From positions 1 to 27,874 of IMG/VR virus record IMGVR_UViG_3300036768_001880: a stretch of DNA of 27,874 bases. One strand, 5' to 3'. The DNA comes from a virus. A program made the translations under genes and the position numbers. Numbering within the stretch: the first letter of the stretch is position 1; the number at the start of each line of letters is the position of its first letter. The notes under the pieces were generated by a model, which worked only from the letters and a program-made list of their open reading frames with translations, did no database searches and was not told the origin of the DNA. Below, one piece after another: positions 8,103 through 16,671 of the stretch.

Positions 8103-9523
8103 TATTTTCTCCTATAAAAAGGCAGAACAAAAATATCTCCCCAGCTAGGCGAAAAATCATTAAAAGGATTGGCAATTTCATCTTTTTGCCTAGCATTTCG
8201 TAATTGATCTCTATTTTCTCTAATTTCATCTATAAAAGACTGAGAATCAAAAGATGAATTGTTATCCATTAAATTTTTTATAATAGAAAAAATACTATCC
8301 TTGGGAGTTAAGTTCTTTAAAACTTCGAGAGCCAATTGTCTAGCGTAAGTTTCTCTCTCATTCGTTTTAATAAGAGGGAAACGTTTTGTATTTGAAGTAA
8401 GATTTTGCAAATTAGAATTCAGAGGATAAGCAATAGAAGCAGCACCAAAAGAAGATAATCCAAAACCTGTAGTAGCTGGTTTGATCTCATTTCCATTTGC
8501 ATCAATTACCGCAGGACTATTGTTTTGTTTTAAAATATTATAATATTCATCAAGATCATCGGCTTTATCAAATATCTTCTGATACTCTTTTAAAGAATTA
8601 AATGTGCTCGTACCCTTAAAAAATGTTCCAATATTTGTTTTTGTTGCATCAGTATTTAATTTTACTTTTGTTTGGGCTAGAGCTTTCAGTCTATTTGACC
8701 AATCGTTTGCCACATCTTGGACGCTTGCATTAGGATTTAATCTTAAATCTCTTTCCATTCCTCTTTGAGCATTTAAAAGCATATCTCCCGTAATATCTTC
8801 GAATAATTTCTCACCTTTCTTCTGTAATTTTGTTTCTAATTGGGAAAGGAGTTCTCCTTTTGCTTCTTCTCTTCTTCCTTTTAATTCTTCATAACGCTGC
8901 TTTAATGCTGGTGCTTGACCTAAATCCCTTGCCTCATCATCAACTTGTAAATCTTTAGCCTGATCTGGTGTAAATCCTTGATCAATATAATCTCTAATTA
9001 CTGCATCACGTTTTTGAGGAGTCCAAGGAGTCTTGGTCAAAAATTCTTCATTTAAAGGATTTTCACCCACAATTTGAGGTTGGCCGAATTCAGTTCTAGG
9101 AACTGGAGGAGTGCGTTGTTCAGGAATAGGTTGAAATTCCTCTTGAGCAAAATTTTGTCTTGAAACTTGTCCTGGTAATTGCCCAAATTGAGCATTTTGT
9201 AAACTAGATTGAAAAGATGGAAGAGCTTCTTCTCTTGTAGATCTATTAGCACTATTGCGATAAGCATTTGATAAATTCTGCTGTTTTACTAATTCTCCAA
9301 AAGTTTGAATAGCTTGTGGTGTAATGCCAGGAATTGAAAGCAGCTGAGCGTATTGTTGCAATAGAGGATTAGTAGATTGTTGGGCAAATTGATTTAACCC
9401 AGCAGCCATCCTTTCTTGTTCTACAGCCTTAGGCAATTGCTCGGCTAAATTTTTCCCAAGATTTTGACCTATACGGCCGAAGATGCTTGGTTGCTTGACT
9501 TCGTAACTACCACTTTTAACCAT
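8102..9523 (-). CDS. Putative internal virion protein, long helical
   Basis: 473 aa, Q/N/L-rich and mostly helical, with coiled-coil-like stretches around residues 190-260 (RYEELKGRREEAKGELLSQL). The N-terminus (SIFGRIGQNLGKNLAEQLPK) resembles the start of other phage internal proteins. There is no signal peptide and no lysozyme motif that I can see. It overlaps its neighbours at both ends by TAATG, so the three genes from 10179 to 7431 are translationally linked. I infer a DNA-ejection or internal core protein of a short-tailed phage. A minor tail protein is an alternative. Confidence 0.5.
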   Translation of the reverse strand: MVKSGSYEVKQPSIFGRIGQNLGKNLAEQLPKAVEQERMAAGLNQFAQQSTNPLLQQYAQLLSIPGITPQAIQTFGELVKQQNLSNAYRNSANRSTREEALPSFQSSLQNAQFGQLPGQVSRQNFAQEEFQPIPEQRTPPVPRTEFGQPQIVGENPLNEEFLTKTPWTPQKRDAVIRDYIDQGFTPDQAKDLQVDDEARDLGQAPALKQRYEELKGRREEAKGELLSQLETKLQKKGEKLFEDITGDMLLNAQRGMERDLRLNPNASVQDVANDWSNRLKALAQTKVKLNTDATKTNIGTFFKGTSTFNSLKEYQKIFDKADDLDEYYNILKQNNSPAVIDANGNEIKPATTGFGLSSFGAASIAYPLNSNLQNLTSNTKRFPLIKTNERETYARQLALEVLKNLTPKDSIFSIIKNLMDNNSSFDSQSFIDEIRENRDQLRNARQKDEIANPFNDFSPSWGDIFVLPFYRRK

Positions 9524-10179
9524 TATCTTAACCTCGGATTAAAATCAGGGAGTGAAGAGAAACTATTATTAGTTGATTGATTTCCGTAAGGAGATGTAGA
9601 GCCGAATTTATTCTTGATAAAATTGCCAGCGATATTTCCAAAAGCTCCCAGCGCAGGCCCTCCAACAGCAGTTAAAGCTGCACCCCCTATTGCTGGCAGA
9701 GCTTGTGATAAAAATCCCTCAGATCCTTGTTGTGTTGTTTGATATTGGGCGTGTGGAGTTAAAGAAGATTGGCCAATATTAAATAAGCCTTGAGCTCCTT
9801 GTTGCCTTAGTTGTGCTCGCAAAGCCCCCAATCTTTCACTGAGATCTGTCCCAGCATTAACTGCTGCATTACGAAAACCACTACTCGATAATCCACCCGA
9901 TCCCATACCAGCAAATTGCTCGGCCAATTCTGGAATAATTTGTTCTCTAAATTGTCTAAGTTCTGGCGCTGCGAATGCGTCAAAATCAGGACTAGCATTG
10001 CTGAGAAGATCGCGATAATAATCAGCCGTCTCACCAAAGGCTCCTCCAGCACCACGTCTTCTTGCAGCTCTTTCCAACATCTGTTGATTTCTTAATTGAC
10101 TTGGTGTCAAATTTGAAACTTGTTCTCTAACTTCAGGAGTTCCTACAAAGAAATCTTTTATCGAATCAAAAAAACCCAT
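9523..10179 (-). CDS. Putative internal virion or DNA-transfer protein
   Basis: 218 aa. It starts MGFFDSIKDFFVGTPE and has a helical first half containing MGSGGLSSSGFRNAAV. Residues about 155-190 are rich in A and G (AIGGAALTAVGGPALGAFGN) and could insert in or cross a membrane. This pattern (amphipathic start, RQF-rich helix, glycine/alanine segment) recurs in podovirus internal proteins placed just after the connector genes. AGGAGC lies upstream of the ATG. No enzymatic motif is seen. Confidence 0.5.
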   Translation of the reverse strand: MGFFDSIKDFFVGTPEVREQVSNLTPSQLRNQQMLERAARRRGAGGAFGETADYYRDLLSNASPDFDAFAAPELRQFREQIIPELAEQFAGMGSGGLSSSGFRNAAVNAGTDLSERLGALRAQLRQQGAQGLFNIGQSSLTPHAQYQTTQQGSEGFLSQALPAIGGAALTAVGGPALGAFGNIAGNFIKNKFGSTSPYGNQSTNNSFSSLPDFNPRLR

Positions 10180-10181
10180 AA

Positions 10182-10688
10182 TTAAAGCTCCTGTATGTAT
10201 TCAATGAACACAAAGCATCTAGTATAATTACTAAAATTAGCACCTGTTGTGATGTGGATGAACTGACTATCTAAATAAAGTTTGATGTTTTCATTTAAAG
10301 TTGGTGAAGAATGATCAATATTAAATGAAGTCAATCCTACAGGATCAGTTGCAGCTGCCCATAATTGGATTAAGGTAAAATTGGCATCAATTTGAATCCC
10401 ATGAGCAACAGTTTTATCTCCCGCATTCGGTAAAGGTCCAAAGTCCACTACCTTTCTCAGCACAGTCCTGAATTGAGGGGCTGTTCCACTAGATGGAGAA
10501 GTTGTGGGAATAAACTGCTTTCCACTTAATAGTTCTTCATCTAGAAACCAACCAATCTCTCTAATATTAACAGCATTAGATATTCGCTTAAGTTGTTCCA
10601 CAAGGAAAGGGCGAGCATCTTCCCAAGTTTCGGGAACTGTATCGTAAACTGGGACATAGCTTTCGAATATCTGACTTGTATTATTCAT
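10182..10688 (-). CDS. Conserved phage structural protein, 168 aa
   Basis: The first half (YVPVYDTVPETWEDARPFLVE then NIREIGWFLDEELLSGKQFIP) matches, from memory, a protein often found in environmental short-tailed phage genomes next to the ejection genes. The second half is beta-rich, with a DFGPLPNAGDKTVAHGI segment like that of receptor- or fibre-associated proteins. The ATG overlaps the preceding stop as TAATG, and no strong SD is visible, so coupled translation is likely. The exact virion role is unknown; a tail or fibre-adaptor protein is my inference. Confidence 0.6.
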   Translation of the reverse strand: MNNTSQIFESYVPVYDTVPETWEDARPFLVEQLKRISNAVNIREIGWFLDEELLSGKQFIPTTSPSSGTAPQFRTVLRKVVDFGPLPNAGDKTVAHGIQIDANFTLIQLWAAATDPVGLTSFNIDHSSPTLNENIKLYLDSQFIHITTGANFSNYTRCFVFIEYIQEL

Positions 10689-11281
10689 TATTGAAGCCTA
10701 TAAAAAGTTAGAGTCCAATAAACATTATTATAAGTTGTTGCAGTTGCTGTATTTGTTAATTGAAGAATGGCTCCTGATTGTCCTACAGCAAATCCGATTC
10801 TAGTTTCAGAAACTCCTGTAAAAGCAGATCCTGACCAAATTCCATAGAATAAGTCATATCTATTAGGTAATACAAAATCCCCAGCAAATAATTGAAATGA
10901 AGCTCTAGGTAATCCAGTGAAATCAAATATAGTTATTGTCTGTGAAGAGATCATTACAATAGGTGTAGAAGGAGATTGAAGATATGTCACAGGTGTTGGA
11001 ACAGCATTGCTTGGACCTCTTGAATATTGAATTACTCCAAGATTTGCAGAATCTTGCATTGCATAGAACTTAGGTTCTGCTGCCGCTGTTGTTGGATGTG
11101 ATCCCCCTACAATCAATGGCGTTGTAACCTGATTATGCTTCCCTCTATTCGTAGTAGCATTACTAAACGTATAATGATCAACAGCGAAAGTGTTATTCAA
11201 AGATAGGTTGTTACTTTTTAATTGTCCTTGAGAATTACTCAACAGATCATTTGGATTAGGAATATTAGGATTAAAAGCCAT
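10688..11281 (-). CDS. Conserved phage structural protein, 197 aa
   Basis: It starts with FNPNIPNPNDLLSNSQGQL, followed by FAVDHYTFSN, GKHNQVTTPLIVGGSHPTTA and KFYAMQDSANLGVIQYSRGP. I recall this set of motifs from tail or fibre-base proteins of environmental podoviruses, always beside the gene at 10182-10688. The C-terminal part is beta-rich. A weak AGGT lies upstream of the ATG. The gene is tightly coupled to both neighbours. It is probably a structural part of the tail tip; no enzyme motif is visible. Confidence 0.6.
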   Translation of the reverse strand: MAFNPNIPNPNDLLSNSQGQLKSNNLSLNNTFAVDHYTFSNATTNRGKHNQVTTPLIVGGSHPTTAAAEPKFYAMQDSANLGVIQYSRGPSNAVPTPVTYLQSPSTPIVMISSQTITIFDFTGLPRASFQLFAGDFVLPNRYDLFYGIWSGSAFTGVSETRIGFAVGQSGAILQLTNTATATTYNNVYWTLTFYRLQ

Positions 11282-11282
11282 T

Positions 11283-13544
11283 TTAAATACCTATTGGTAA
11301 TTGTTTACCTGCTCGACGCACCCATAAAATTTGCGCATCTATTTGCACATCACTCTCTTGAGCATCACTAATTAATTGAGCATTTGAAAGAGTCCATTCA
11401 ATCGTTAGAAAAGCTGCTCGGCTAGGACAAAAAACTCTTTGCCAGTTTTTAGTTGATCCTCGATCGATCTCAACACTAGTAGGAACTACAGAATTAAAGA
11501 AAAGATCTGGTTGATTAGTGGAAGGAATAACATTTTCAGGAGATGTATTAATTGGTTGAGAGTCATTATAATCAGCATAGACATTAAGAGTGATTTCTCC
11601 GTTTGTCGTGTTATTCATCAAGATGTCAATGTAACCAAGTTGGATATTCTCTCCGTCATCTAGGAAATTAAATTTCTTACTTGTAATACTGAATCCATCT
11701 CTAACTAAGATTTGCCCTCCTCCAATATAAGTATCAGGAGGATCTACTTGAGGTTCATCGAAATCCCCTGTATTTGGATCGTAAATCCAAAGTTCAAGGT
11801 TATCGATATCTACAACAACAACACCAAAAATCTGATCATTTAAATTATCGAATGGAGTTCCTGTTGGGATATCTTGAATTTGAATTACTTGCCCTGTCTG
11901 TAGATTATGATTGGGACTATTTATGACTGTAGGGGTAGTCGTATTACCAGTGATATTCTTAATATATAGACTAACATCTCCCTGAACCTGAGAATCTAAA
12001 TACTCAACAAAACCTTGTTGATTTCCTCCTACGATAGAAGGAAATAAAGAAGGTCTTGACGACCATGGTTCATTTTGTCTAACCCACTTTACTTTAGAAC
12101 TTGCCCAAGTAGGACTAGAAGGTGGCTGATAAGTACCCAAGGTAGTTAAAGAATCTGTGAATATTCCCCATGAATCATTTTCATAATTATAAACAAGTAA
12201 TCGGTTTGGAAATATATTGCTAGATTCATCATCAGGCTTAAAAGGATAAGTCCAATAAGCCAATCTTCGGAAAAAATCTCGAATTCCATGAATTCTTTTT
12301 GGTCCATTATTATCATTATTAAATTGAAAAACTAAATCAGGAATCTTAATATCTATGCGATCACTTTTATAACTATCGCATTCGACAATTCCCTTATCTC
12401 CAATTCCAACGAGAGAAGTATCAAACTGTACCGCACTAAATGTGCTTTCTGCTCCCAGTTCGCTATTAACTTTCTCTATTTGGAATGGGGCTATTGATCG
12501 TCCTGTATATCTAAGTTGCCAAGTGCTTCTCTCACAATAAACCACAAGGTTATCTCTAACAAAACCAACAGAAACAATATCTTCAGAGGTTGGAATATCA
12601 AGAAATCCTCCTTGTCCTCTAACATCGTCTACCCATGGCTGATAAGTACCATTAGGGATAGGATTTCCAATGGCGGCCCATCTAATACGCTGAGGAAATT
12701 GATCTGAACCAGCTAGATTAGGTCCTTCCCAAGTATTAAAAACAAGCAATCTTCCTCTAAATGGCAAAATTGCTAAACATTGATTGAGAAATTGAGTTCC
12801 TGCAGAATTAATTTGAGGTGCGAAATTTGTCCAAGTTACTCCATCGGTATAACGAATGGGATCACCTGGATTTTGATTAAAGTTGGTTACCCAAAAAAGC
12901 TTATTATTATTGCTATCAACCCAGTAATTTGTAGACCAGAAAAAGTCTGAATCATTCCCAGTCCAAGTTGTGAATGGAATAAATTCAGTCCAAGATGTTC
13001 CAGAGAAAATATAAGCATAGGTCTGATCAAAGGCAACTAGCTGCTCATCATTGATATCATTTAGCTCTCTAGTCCGTAAACCCATGACAGGCAAGTTAGG
13101 ATTGTAAGAAAAATCAATCTTAGTAGCTAGATTAGGAAAAGAAGCATTAGAGAAATTCAAATCACCTGTTGCATAATTTATTGTCCCAGAAGACACACCC
13201 AGTCTAATTAGATTGCCATCCCCATCGCTATCAAAGAAATTTCCTCCCCCTACTGTTAAATGAACTGTAGTAGGAACAATAGTGGCATTTGTCTCTAAAG
13301 GCACAATAGCTTTTAAATTCGCTGTAAGATTTCCGCCTCCATCTGTATTCCCTAAAGCAATACCTGTTAAATTTCTCTGTAAACGTCCAAGAAGTTCGAA
13401 TCCTCTTTTTCTTAGAATTCTTTCTCTCCAAACATAAGCGTTTTCTAGCACTGGATAGGCATCATTAGGCAGGATAAACTCTTCCCTTTCCTGGACAAGA
13501 CCAGTTGTCATCCCTGTAATCTTTAAAGGCCTATAACCACCCAT
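11283..13544 (-). CDS. Large tail/DNA-stabilisation protein (P22 gp10-like position)
   Basis: 753 aa, beta-rich, with repeated short W- and G-containing blades (WVDSNNNKLFWVTNF, RLLVFNTWEG, DNLVVYCERSTWQLRYTG, VGIGDKGIVECDSYKSDRID). This resembles the beta-propeller-like packaged-DNA stabilisation proteins that plug the portal in P22-type phages. The N-terminus (RPLKITGMTTGLVQEREEFI) and the early PVLENAYVWRERI are also typical of that group as I remember it. GGAGGAT is a strong SD about 9 bases before the ATG. It directly follows the connector-like gene, which supports a tail hub assignment. Assignment to gp10 is by context and pattern, not by alignment. Confidence 0.6.
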   Translation of the reverse strand: MGGYRPLKITGMTTGLVQEREEFILPNDAYPVLENAYVWRERILRKRGFELLGRLQRNLTGIALGNTDGGGNLTANLKAIVPLETNATIVPTTVHLTVGGGNFFDSDGDGNLIRLGVSSGTINYATGDLNFSNASFPNLATKIDFSYNPNLPVMGLRTRELNDINDEQLVAFDQTYAYIFSGTSWTEFIPFTTWTGNDSDFFWSTNYWVDSNNNKLFWVTNFNQNPGDPIRYTDGVTWTNFAPQINSAGTQFLNQCLAILPFRGRLLVFNTWEGPNLAGSDQFPQRIRWAAIGNPIPNGTYQPWVDDVRGQGGFLDIPTSEDIVSVGFVRDNLVVYCERSTWQLRYTGRSIAPFQIEKVNSELGAESTFSAVQFDTSLVGIGDKGIVECDSYKSDRIDIKIPDLVFQFNNDNNGPKRIHGIRDFFRRLAYWTYPFKPDDESSNIFPNRLLVYNYENDSWGIFTDSLTTLGTYQPPSSPTWASSKVKWVRQNEPWSSRPSLFPSIVGGNQQGFVEYLDSQVQGDVSLYIKNITGNTTTPTVINSPNHNLQTGQVIQIQDIPTGTPFDNLNDQIFGVVVVDIDNLELWIYDPNTGDFDEPQVDPPDTYIGGGQILVRDGFSITSKKFNFLDDGENIQLGYIDILMNNTTNGEITLNVYADYNDSQPINTSPENVIPSTNQPDLFFNSVVPTSVEIDRGSTKNWQRVFCPSRAAFLTIEWTLSNAQLISDAQESDVQIDAQILWVRRAGKQLPIGI

Positions 13545-14606
13545 CTAGTACCATCCTCCAGTTCCCCACGCTCCATTATTCCATCCCTGTTGCATGACGG
13601 AAGCTGAGAAGATAGTTGCATTGCGTTGTCCAATTTCCTCTACACCTTGACGTTCTAAAACCAAGGCTTCTTGACGATCAAATAAGGCAGATAAATTTTG
13701 AAGGCCTTCCATATCCTGACGATCTTCTAAGACTTTAATAGCAGCCCCAATTGCGATATATTGCCACCATTGATTAAGAATAGGACTATCAGTGGATAGC
13801 ATGAATTGAACAGGAGTCAGATAAGTTTCTACTTCGACTTTATGGACAAATTTAGGAATTGGACGAATATGGAATTCGTTATTCCAGAAGAGTAGTGTAT
13901 ATGGCCTTCCTGTTTGATACTGGGAGACATATAAGGTCATTTGCCCAGAAGCTGGAATCACATTAGCTAAAGAAAAATCAACAGAAAATATCCCCGTCAC
14001 ATAATCAACCGATCCAACATTAGTTAAAGCATTTAAACCAGGATTTAATGTATTCAAGTTTTTCATTCCTGGAACTTGATCATATTCTCCTGGAACAGAA
14101 ACAACTGGATTTGGTGTAAGATAATTAAGATTTCCATTACCATCATCTGCAACTTGAATAGGATTTCCATTAGTATCTGTTCCTCCCAATGTCACCATGA
14201 GAGGTAAAATAGGGAAAGCTCCTATTGTGAAATTAAATTGTTGAGTTATTCCATTTCCAGAAATAGGCTGAAATTTTGTAGGCCATCTTGGCCACATACG
14301 GAAGAAGTCATCTCGATTTTTATATAAATATCCTTGAATTCCATCGAAGTAAACAGGTTCTCTTACTCCCTGATTATAGTTAACATCTAAAGGATATCGA
14401 TCAACATATGGTTGTGTATAGAATGTGTACACAGAGCGCATTTGATCGATCTTGATAGCATACGGGAAATCATTATTATAAAATGTATTAATATAATTAT
14501 CGATATCAGCAGTCGAAAGTGTGGACTCACTAGGTGAAGCTGTAAGTCTGCGCACTTTCTTTCTTATAGCTGTGACTGTATTGTCTGCTGGACTGACTGC
14601 TGTCAT
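13545..14606 (-). CDS. Putative head-to-tail connector/tail accessory protein
   Basis: 353 aa. The N-terminal 60 residues (IRKKVRRLTASPSESTLSTA then IDNYINTFYNNDFPY) form the helical start seen in P22 gp4-like head-completion proteins and relatives. The middle holds an inserted beta domain of about 90-230 residues. The C-terminal 90 residues are helical (YIAIGAAIKVLEDRQDMEGL, ALFDRQEALVLERQ), as expected for a protein docking under the portal. GAGGA precedes the ATG. The gene is followed immediately by the large stabilisation protein, the order usual in short-tailed phages. Function is inferred from these patterns and from position. Confidence 0.6.
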   Translation of the reverse strand: MTAVSPADNTVTAIRKKVRRLTASPSESTLSTADIDNYINTFYNNDFPYAIKIDQMRSVYTFYTQPYVDRYPLDVNYNQGVREPVYFDGIQGYLYKNRDDFFRMWPRWPTKFQPISGNGITQQFNFTIGAFPILPLMVTLGGTDTNGNPIQVADDGNGNLNYLTPNPVVSVPGEYDQVPGMKNLNTLNPGLNALTNVGSVDYVTGIFSVDFSLANVIPASGQMTLYVSQYQTGRPYTLLFWNNEFHIRPIPKFVHKVEVETYLTPVQFMLSTDSPILNQWWQYIAIGAAIKVLEDRQDMEGLQNLSALFDRQEALVLERQGVEEIGQRNATIFSASVMQQGWNNGAWGTGGWY

Positions 14607-14619
14607 TTTTCCTCAAAAT

Positions 14620-15018
14620 TTAGAAGCTAACTGGAACTAATTCGTGTAAACGATCTTTTCCCTCGATTTTACCAACTCCGTCTTTGGGGCCATCTTCTTT
14701 GGAGCGGCGATTTAAACCATCTGATTCATTCACTTCTTTCACGAATCCATATGGCAACTCGTAAACCTCTCCAGGAATCAAATGGTAAATTCTGATAGGA
14801 TCACCAGCCCAACGGCAATATGGTTTCGTCAAACGTTCATGATTACCTCGATGATTGATGTATCTGGCTTTAACTATTTTAGCCTCTTCTTTTCTTAGCT
14901 TTTCGGCTTTAGTTTTCCATTCTGGTTCCATATGTTTAAAACCATCGTCTTTAACGCTATTAGCCAATGTATTAATAAGGCCATGTTGTTCACCATTTTT
15001 CACCATAGTTAAAGTCAT
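14620..15018 (-). CDS. Conserved phage protein of unknown function, 132 aa
   Basis: The middle contains VKARYINHRGNHERLTKPYC, RWAGDPIRIYHLIPGEVYEL and PYGFVKEVNE. I recall this set from a conserved hypothetical protein in environmental phage head gene clusters. The first 50 residues are helical and charged, and the last 30 are K/D/G-rich. AAGAGGTAAG precedes the ATG. It lies between a small basic protein and the connector gene, so a head-completion or minor head role is possible. No function is assigned. Confidence 0.55.
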   Translation of the reverse strand: MTLTMVKNGEQHGLINTLANSVKDDGFKHMEPEWKTKAEKLRKEEAKIVKARYINHRGNHERLTKPYCRWAGDPIRIYHLIPGEVYELPYGFVKEVNESDGLNRRSKEDGPKDGVGKIEGKDRLHELVPVSF

Positions 15019-15021
15019 ATC

Positions 15022-15210
15022 TTACCTCTTGTGCATTTTCTTTAAGGTCTTTGCGAGCGCAGCTCTTTTACGCATTAAAGGACTTTTGGAATGCTCAGCT
15101 TTTTCAAGCTTTGATTCTGGAATTTTTTCACCCTGTTTGACATGTAAAGCCTTATGTAAGGCGCCTTTTTTCATGTGCATGTCTTGAATAAACTTTTTCT
15201 TTTCTGCCAT
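15022..15210 (-). CDS. Small lysine-rich conserved phage protein
   Basis: 62 aa with about one third K, R or H. The phrases KKGALHKALHVKQGEKIPES and KSPLMRKRAALAKTLKK match, from memory, a short basic protein found in many phage genomes within the head gene cluster; no function is known to me. It may bind nucleic acid or pack with DNA, given its charge. The ATG overlaps the previous stop as TAATG, with AGGGAA upstream. Confidence 0.6.
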   Translation of the reverse strand: MAEKKKFIQDMHMKKGALHKALHVKQGEKIPESKLEKAEHSKSPLMRKRAALAKTLKKMHKR

Positions 15211-15602
15211 TAGTTCCCTGTATTATTTAAGGATTGAAAAGGTTCTTTATTTGTAAAATTACTAAACTGTAAGTTCCTAGAACCAGCAGGAGATAAGCTG
15301 GCAGGTTGAACATTTCCTGTTGGTGGATAAACAAAAGCATCAAACAAGCTGGCATCTATATCTACCGTAAAGGTATCCACTCCTAGCGCTATGATTTGCC
15401 CCGTCAGGCCATTGGCTTGAATCATTCCATAATCTGATGGAACAAATAAGCGTATTAACTGCCCAACAATGTAACTATTTTGATCCGTATCTATGTAAGT
15501 GATCACCATCGGATTGGTTCGCGTGATATTAGTTATCAGCAAAGCCCCTGGGATCACAGGACAAATAGGAAGAAAAGTGTTAGCATTGTTGGGTACAGTC
15601 AT
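15210..15602 (-). CDS. Small virion protein with FCCH-like beta domain
   Basis: 130 aa. Residues about 40-95 (IVGQLIRLFVPSDYGMIQAN, GLTGQIIALGV, FTVDIDASLFDAFVYPP) are the domain that automated annotation often names ubiquitin-activating E1 FCCH-like in phage proteins; here it is a structural beta domain, not a ubiquitin enzyme. The same domain appears in the neighbouring gene at 15606-16658, which suggests a tandem duplication. No clear SD precedes the ATG, so coupling to the upstream gene is likely. It is probably a head decoration or minor head protein. Confidence 0.6.
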   Translation of the reverse strand: MTVPNNANTFLPICPVIPGALLITNITRTNPMVITYIDTDQNSYIVGQLIRLFVPSDYGMIQANGLTGQIIALGVDTFTVDIDASLFDAFVYPPTGNVQPASLSPAGSRNLQFSNFTNKEPFQSLNNTGN

Positions 15603-15605
15603 CTA

Positions 15606-16658
15606 TTAGGTTTCCATCTTATAAGCTTGCCACACAATCACATCTCCAGCAGAACCAGCAGGAGATTGAGCACCAGCTGCCAAGAACATATAAGGAGTGA
15701 ATTGTCCTGTATGGAAAGGTTGCAATGTAAAATTGTAACCAGTCTGGACTTGTGTTACAGGATTATAGGATGTCTGAACACCAGCAGGAGCCACAGTTGC
15801 AAACAACGAGGCTGTGGGTGAACTAGTTGTTGCTGGAAAAGCAAAAGCTGTGAATGAAGAGCTATCAATGTCAACTACCATGTTATAGGCAGCAACGTTT
15901 GCTCCCCCTGAATTGGAAACATTCAACTGAGTAATTGTTCCTGTAAGCCCGTTAATTTGAGTCATTCCAAAAGAAGAAGGAACACTAATACGGACTTTCA
16001 TTCCAACTACATAATAGTTAGAAGGATCAACAGATGTACTAATGATTGTTCCCGAAGGCGCAGCTGTAACAGCAGTACCTGGAGCAATATTTGTGATATA
16101 AAGAAACTCTGGATCAACAGCAGCATTCTTTGATATACGACGTGTATTACCAGCTGTTGCAGCTGTCAGACCATTTGCAGCTGTATTTGGCAAACCTAAT
16201 AAAGTATAGCCAGATCCAGAAACAGATGAGATCTGAAAATCCATGCCAGCGATTGTTAAATCACCAGTCGTATTATAAATACGAATGATATCTCCATTAG
16301 AATAGCTATTAGTTTGAGAAACAACAGCAGGATTTGCTTGTGTAATAGCTGTAATAGCATTAGATGCTTGAGCCTCAACAACTGGGCTTGTAGTTACATA
16401 AGTGAAACCACCTGATGTAACCTGCGTGATATTAACAGCATTAGTTGAGTTGGTTTTTAACCATTCAATTGCATTGTCTGCTGCTGTTAAACCATTATAC
16501 CACTCAAACATAAAGCCTCGACCCGTTGCTTGTGTCGTAGCAAGTTGAGTCAAGTTTTGAACCTTGAAATAATCTACAGAGCTAGGTAAAGGAATTTTAA
16601 CTCCAGCAGCTGGATTAGATTGAGTAAATGAACCTTGAGTTACGATAGTAAAAGCCAT
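15606..16658 (-). CDS. Putative head structural/decoration protein with FCCH-like domain
   Basis: 350 aa, beta-rich, T/A/S/N-rich, immediately after the major capsid gene. Residues about 216-275 (YVVGMKVRISVPSSFGMTQI, GLTGTITQLNV, VDIDSSSFTAFAFP) repeat the domain found in the next gene. An earlier segment, about 118-150 (YSNGDIIRIYNTTGDLTIAG), looks like a diverged copy of the same fold. A strong AAGGAGGG SD precedes the ATG, consistent with abundant expression. Being next to the capsid gene and probably strongly expressed, it is likely a major virion component such as a decoration or head fibre protein. Confidence 0.6.
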   Translation of the reverse strand: MAFTIVTQGSFTQSNPAAGVKIPLPSSVDYFKVQNLTQLATTQATGRGFMFEWYNGLTAADNAIEWLKTNSTNAVNITQVTSGGFTYVTTSPVVEAQASNAITAITQANPAVVSQTNSYSNGDIIRIYNTTGDLTIAGMDFQISSVSGSGYTLLGLPNTAANGLTAATAGNTRRISKNAAVDPEFLYITNIAPGTAVTAAPSGTIISTSVDPSNYYVVGMKVRISVPSSFGMTQINGLTGTITQLNVSNSGGANVAAYNMVVDIDSSSFTAFAFPATTSSPTASLFATVAPAGVQTSYNPVTQVQTGYNFTLQPFHTGQFTPYMFLAAGAQSPAGSAGDVIVWQAYKMET

Positions 16659-16671
16659 AATGAATCCCTCC

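Noticed and set aside
15210-16658. Ubiquitin-activating E1 function
   Set aside because: Only a small beta domain resembles the FCCH region; there is no adenylation or cysteine domain, so this is a virion protein.
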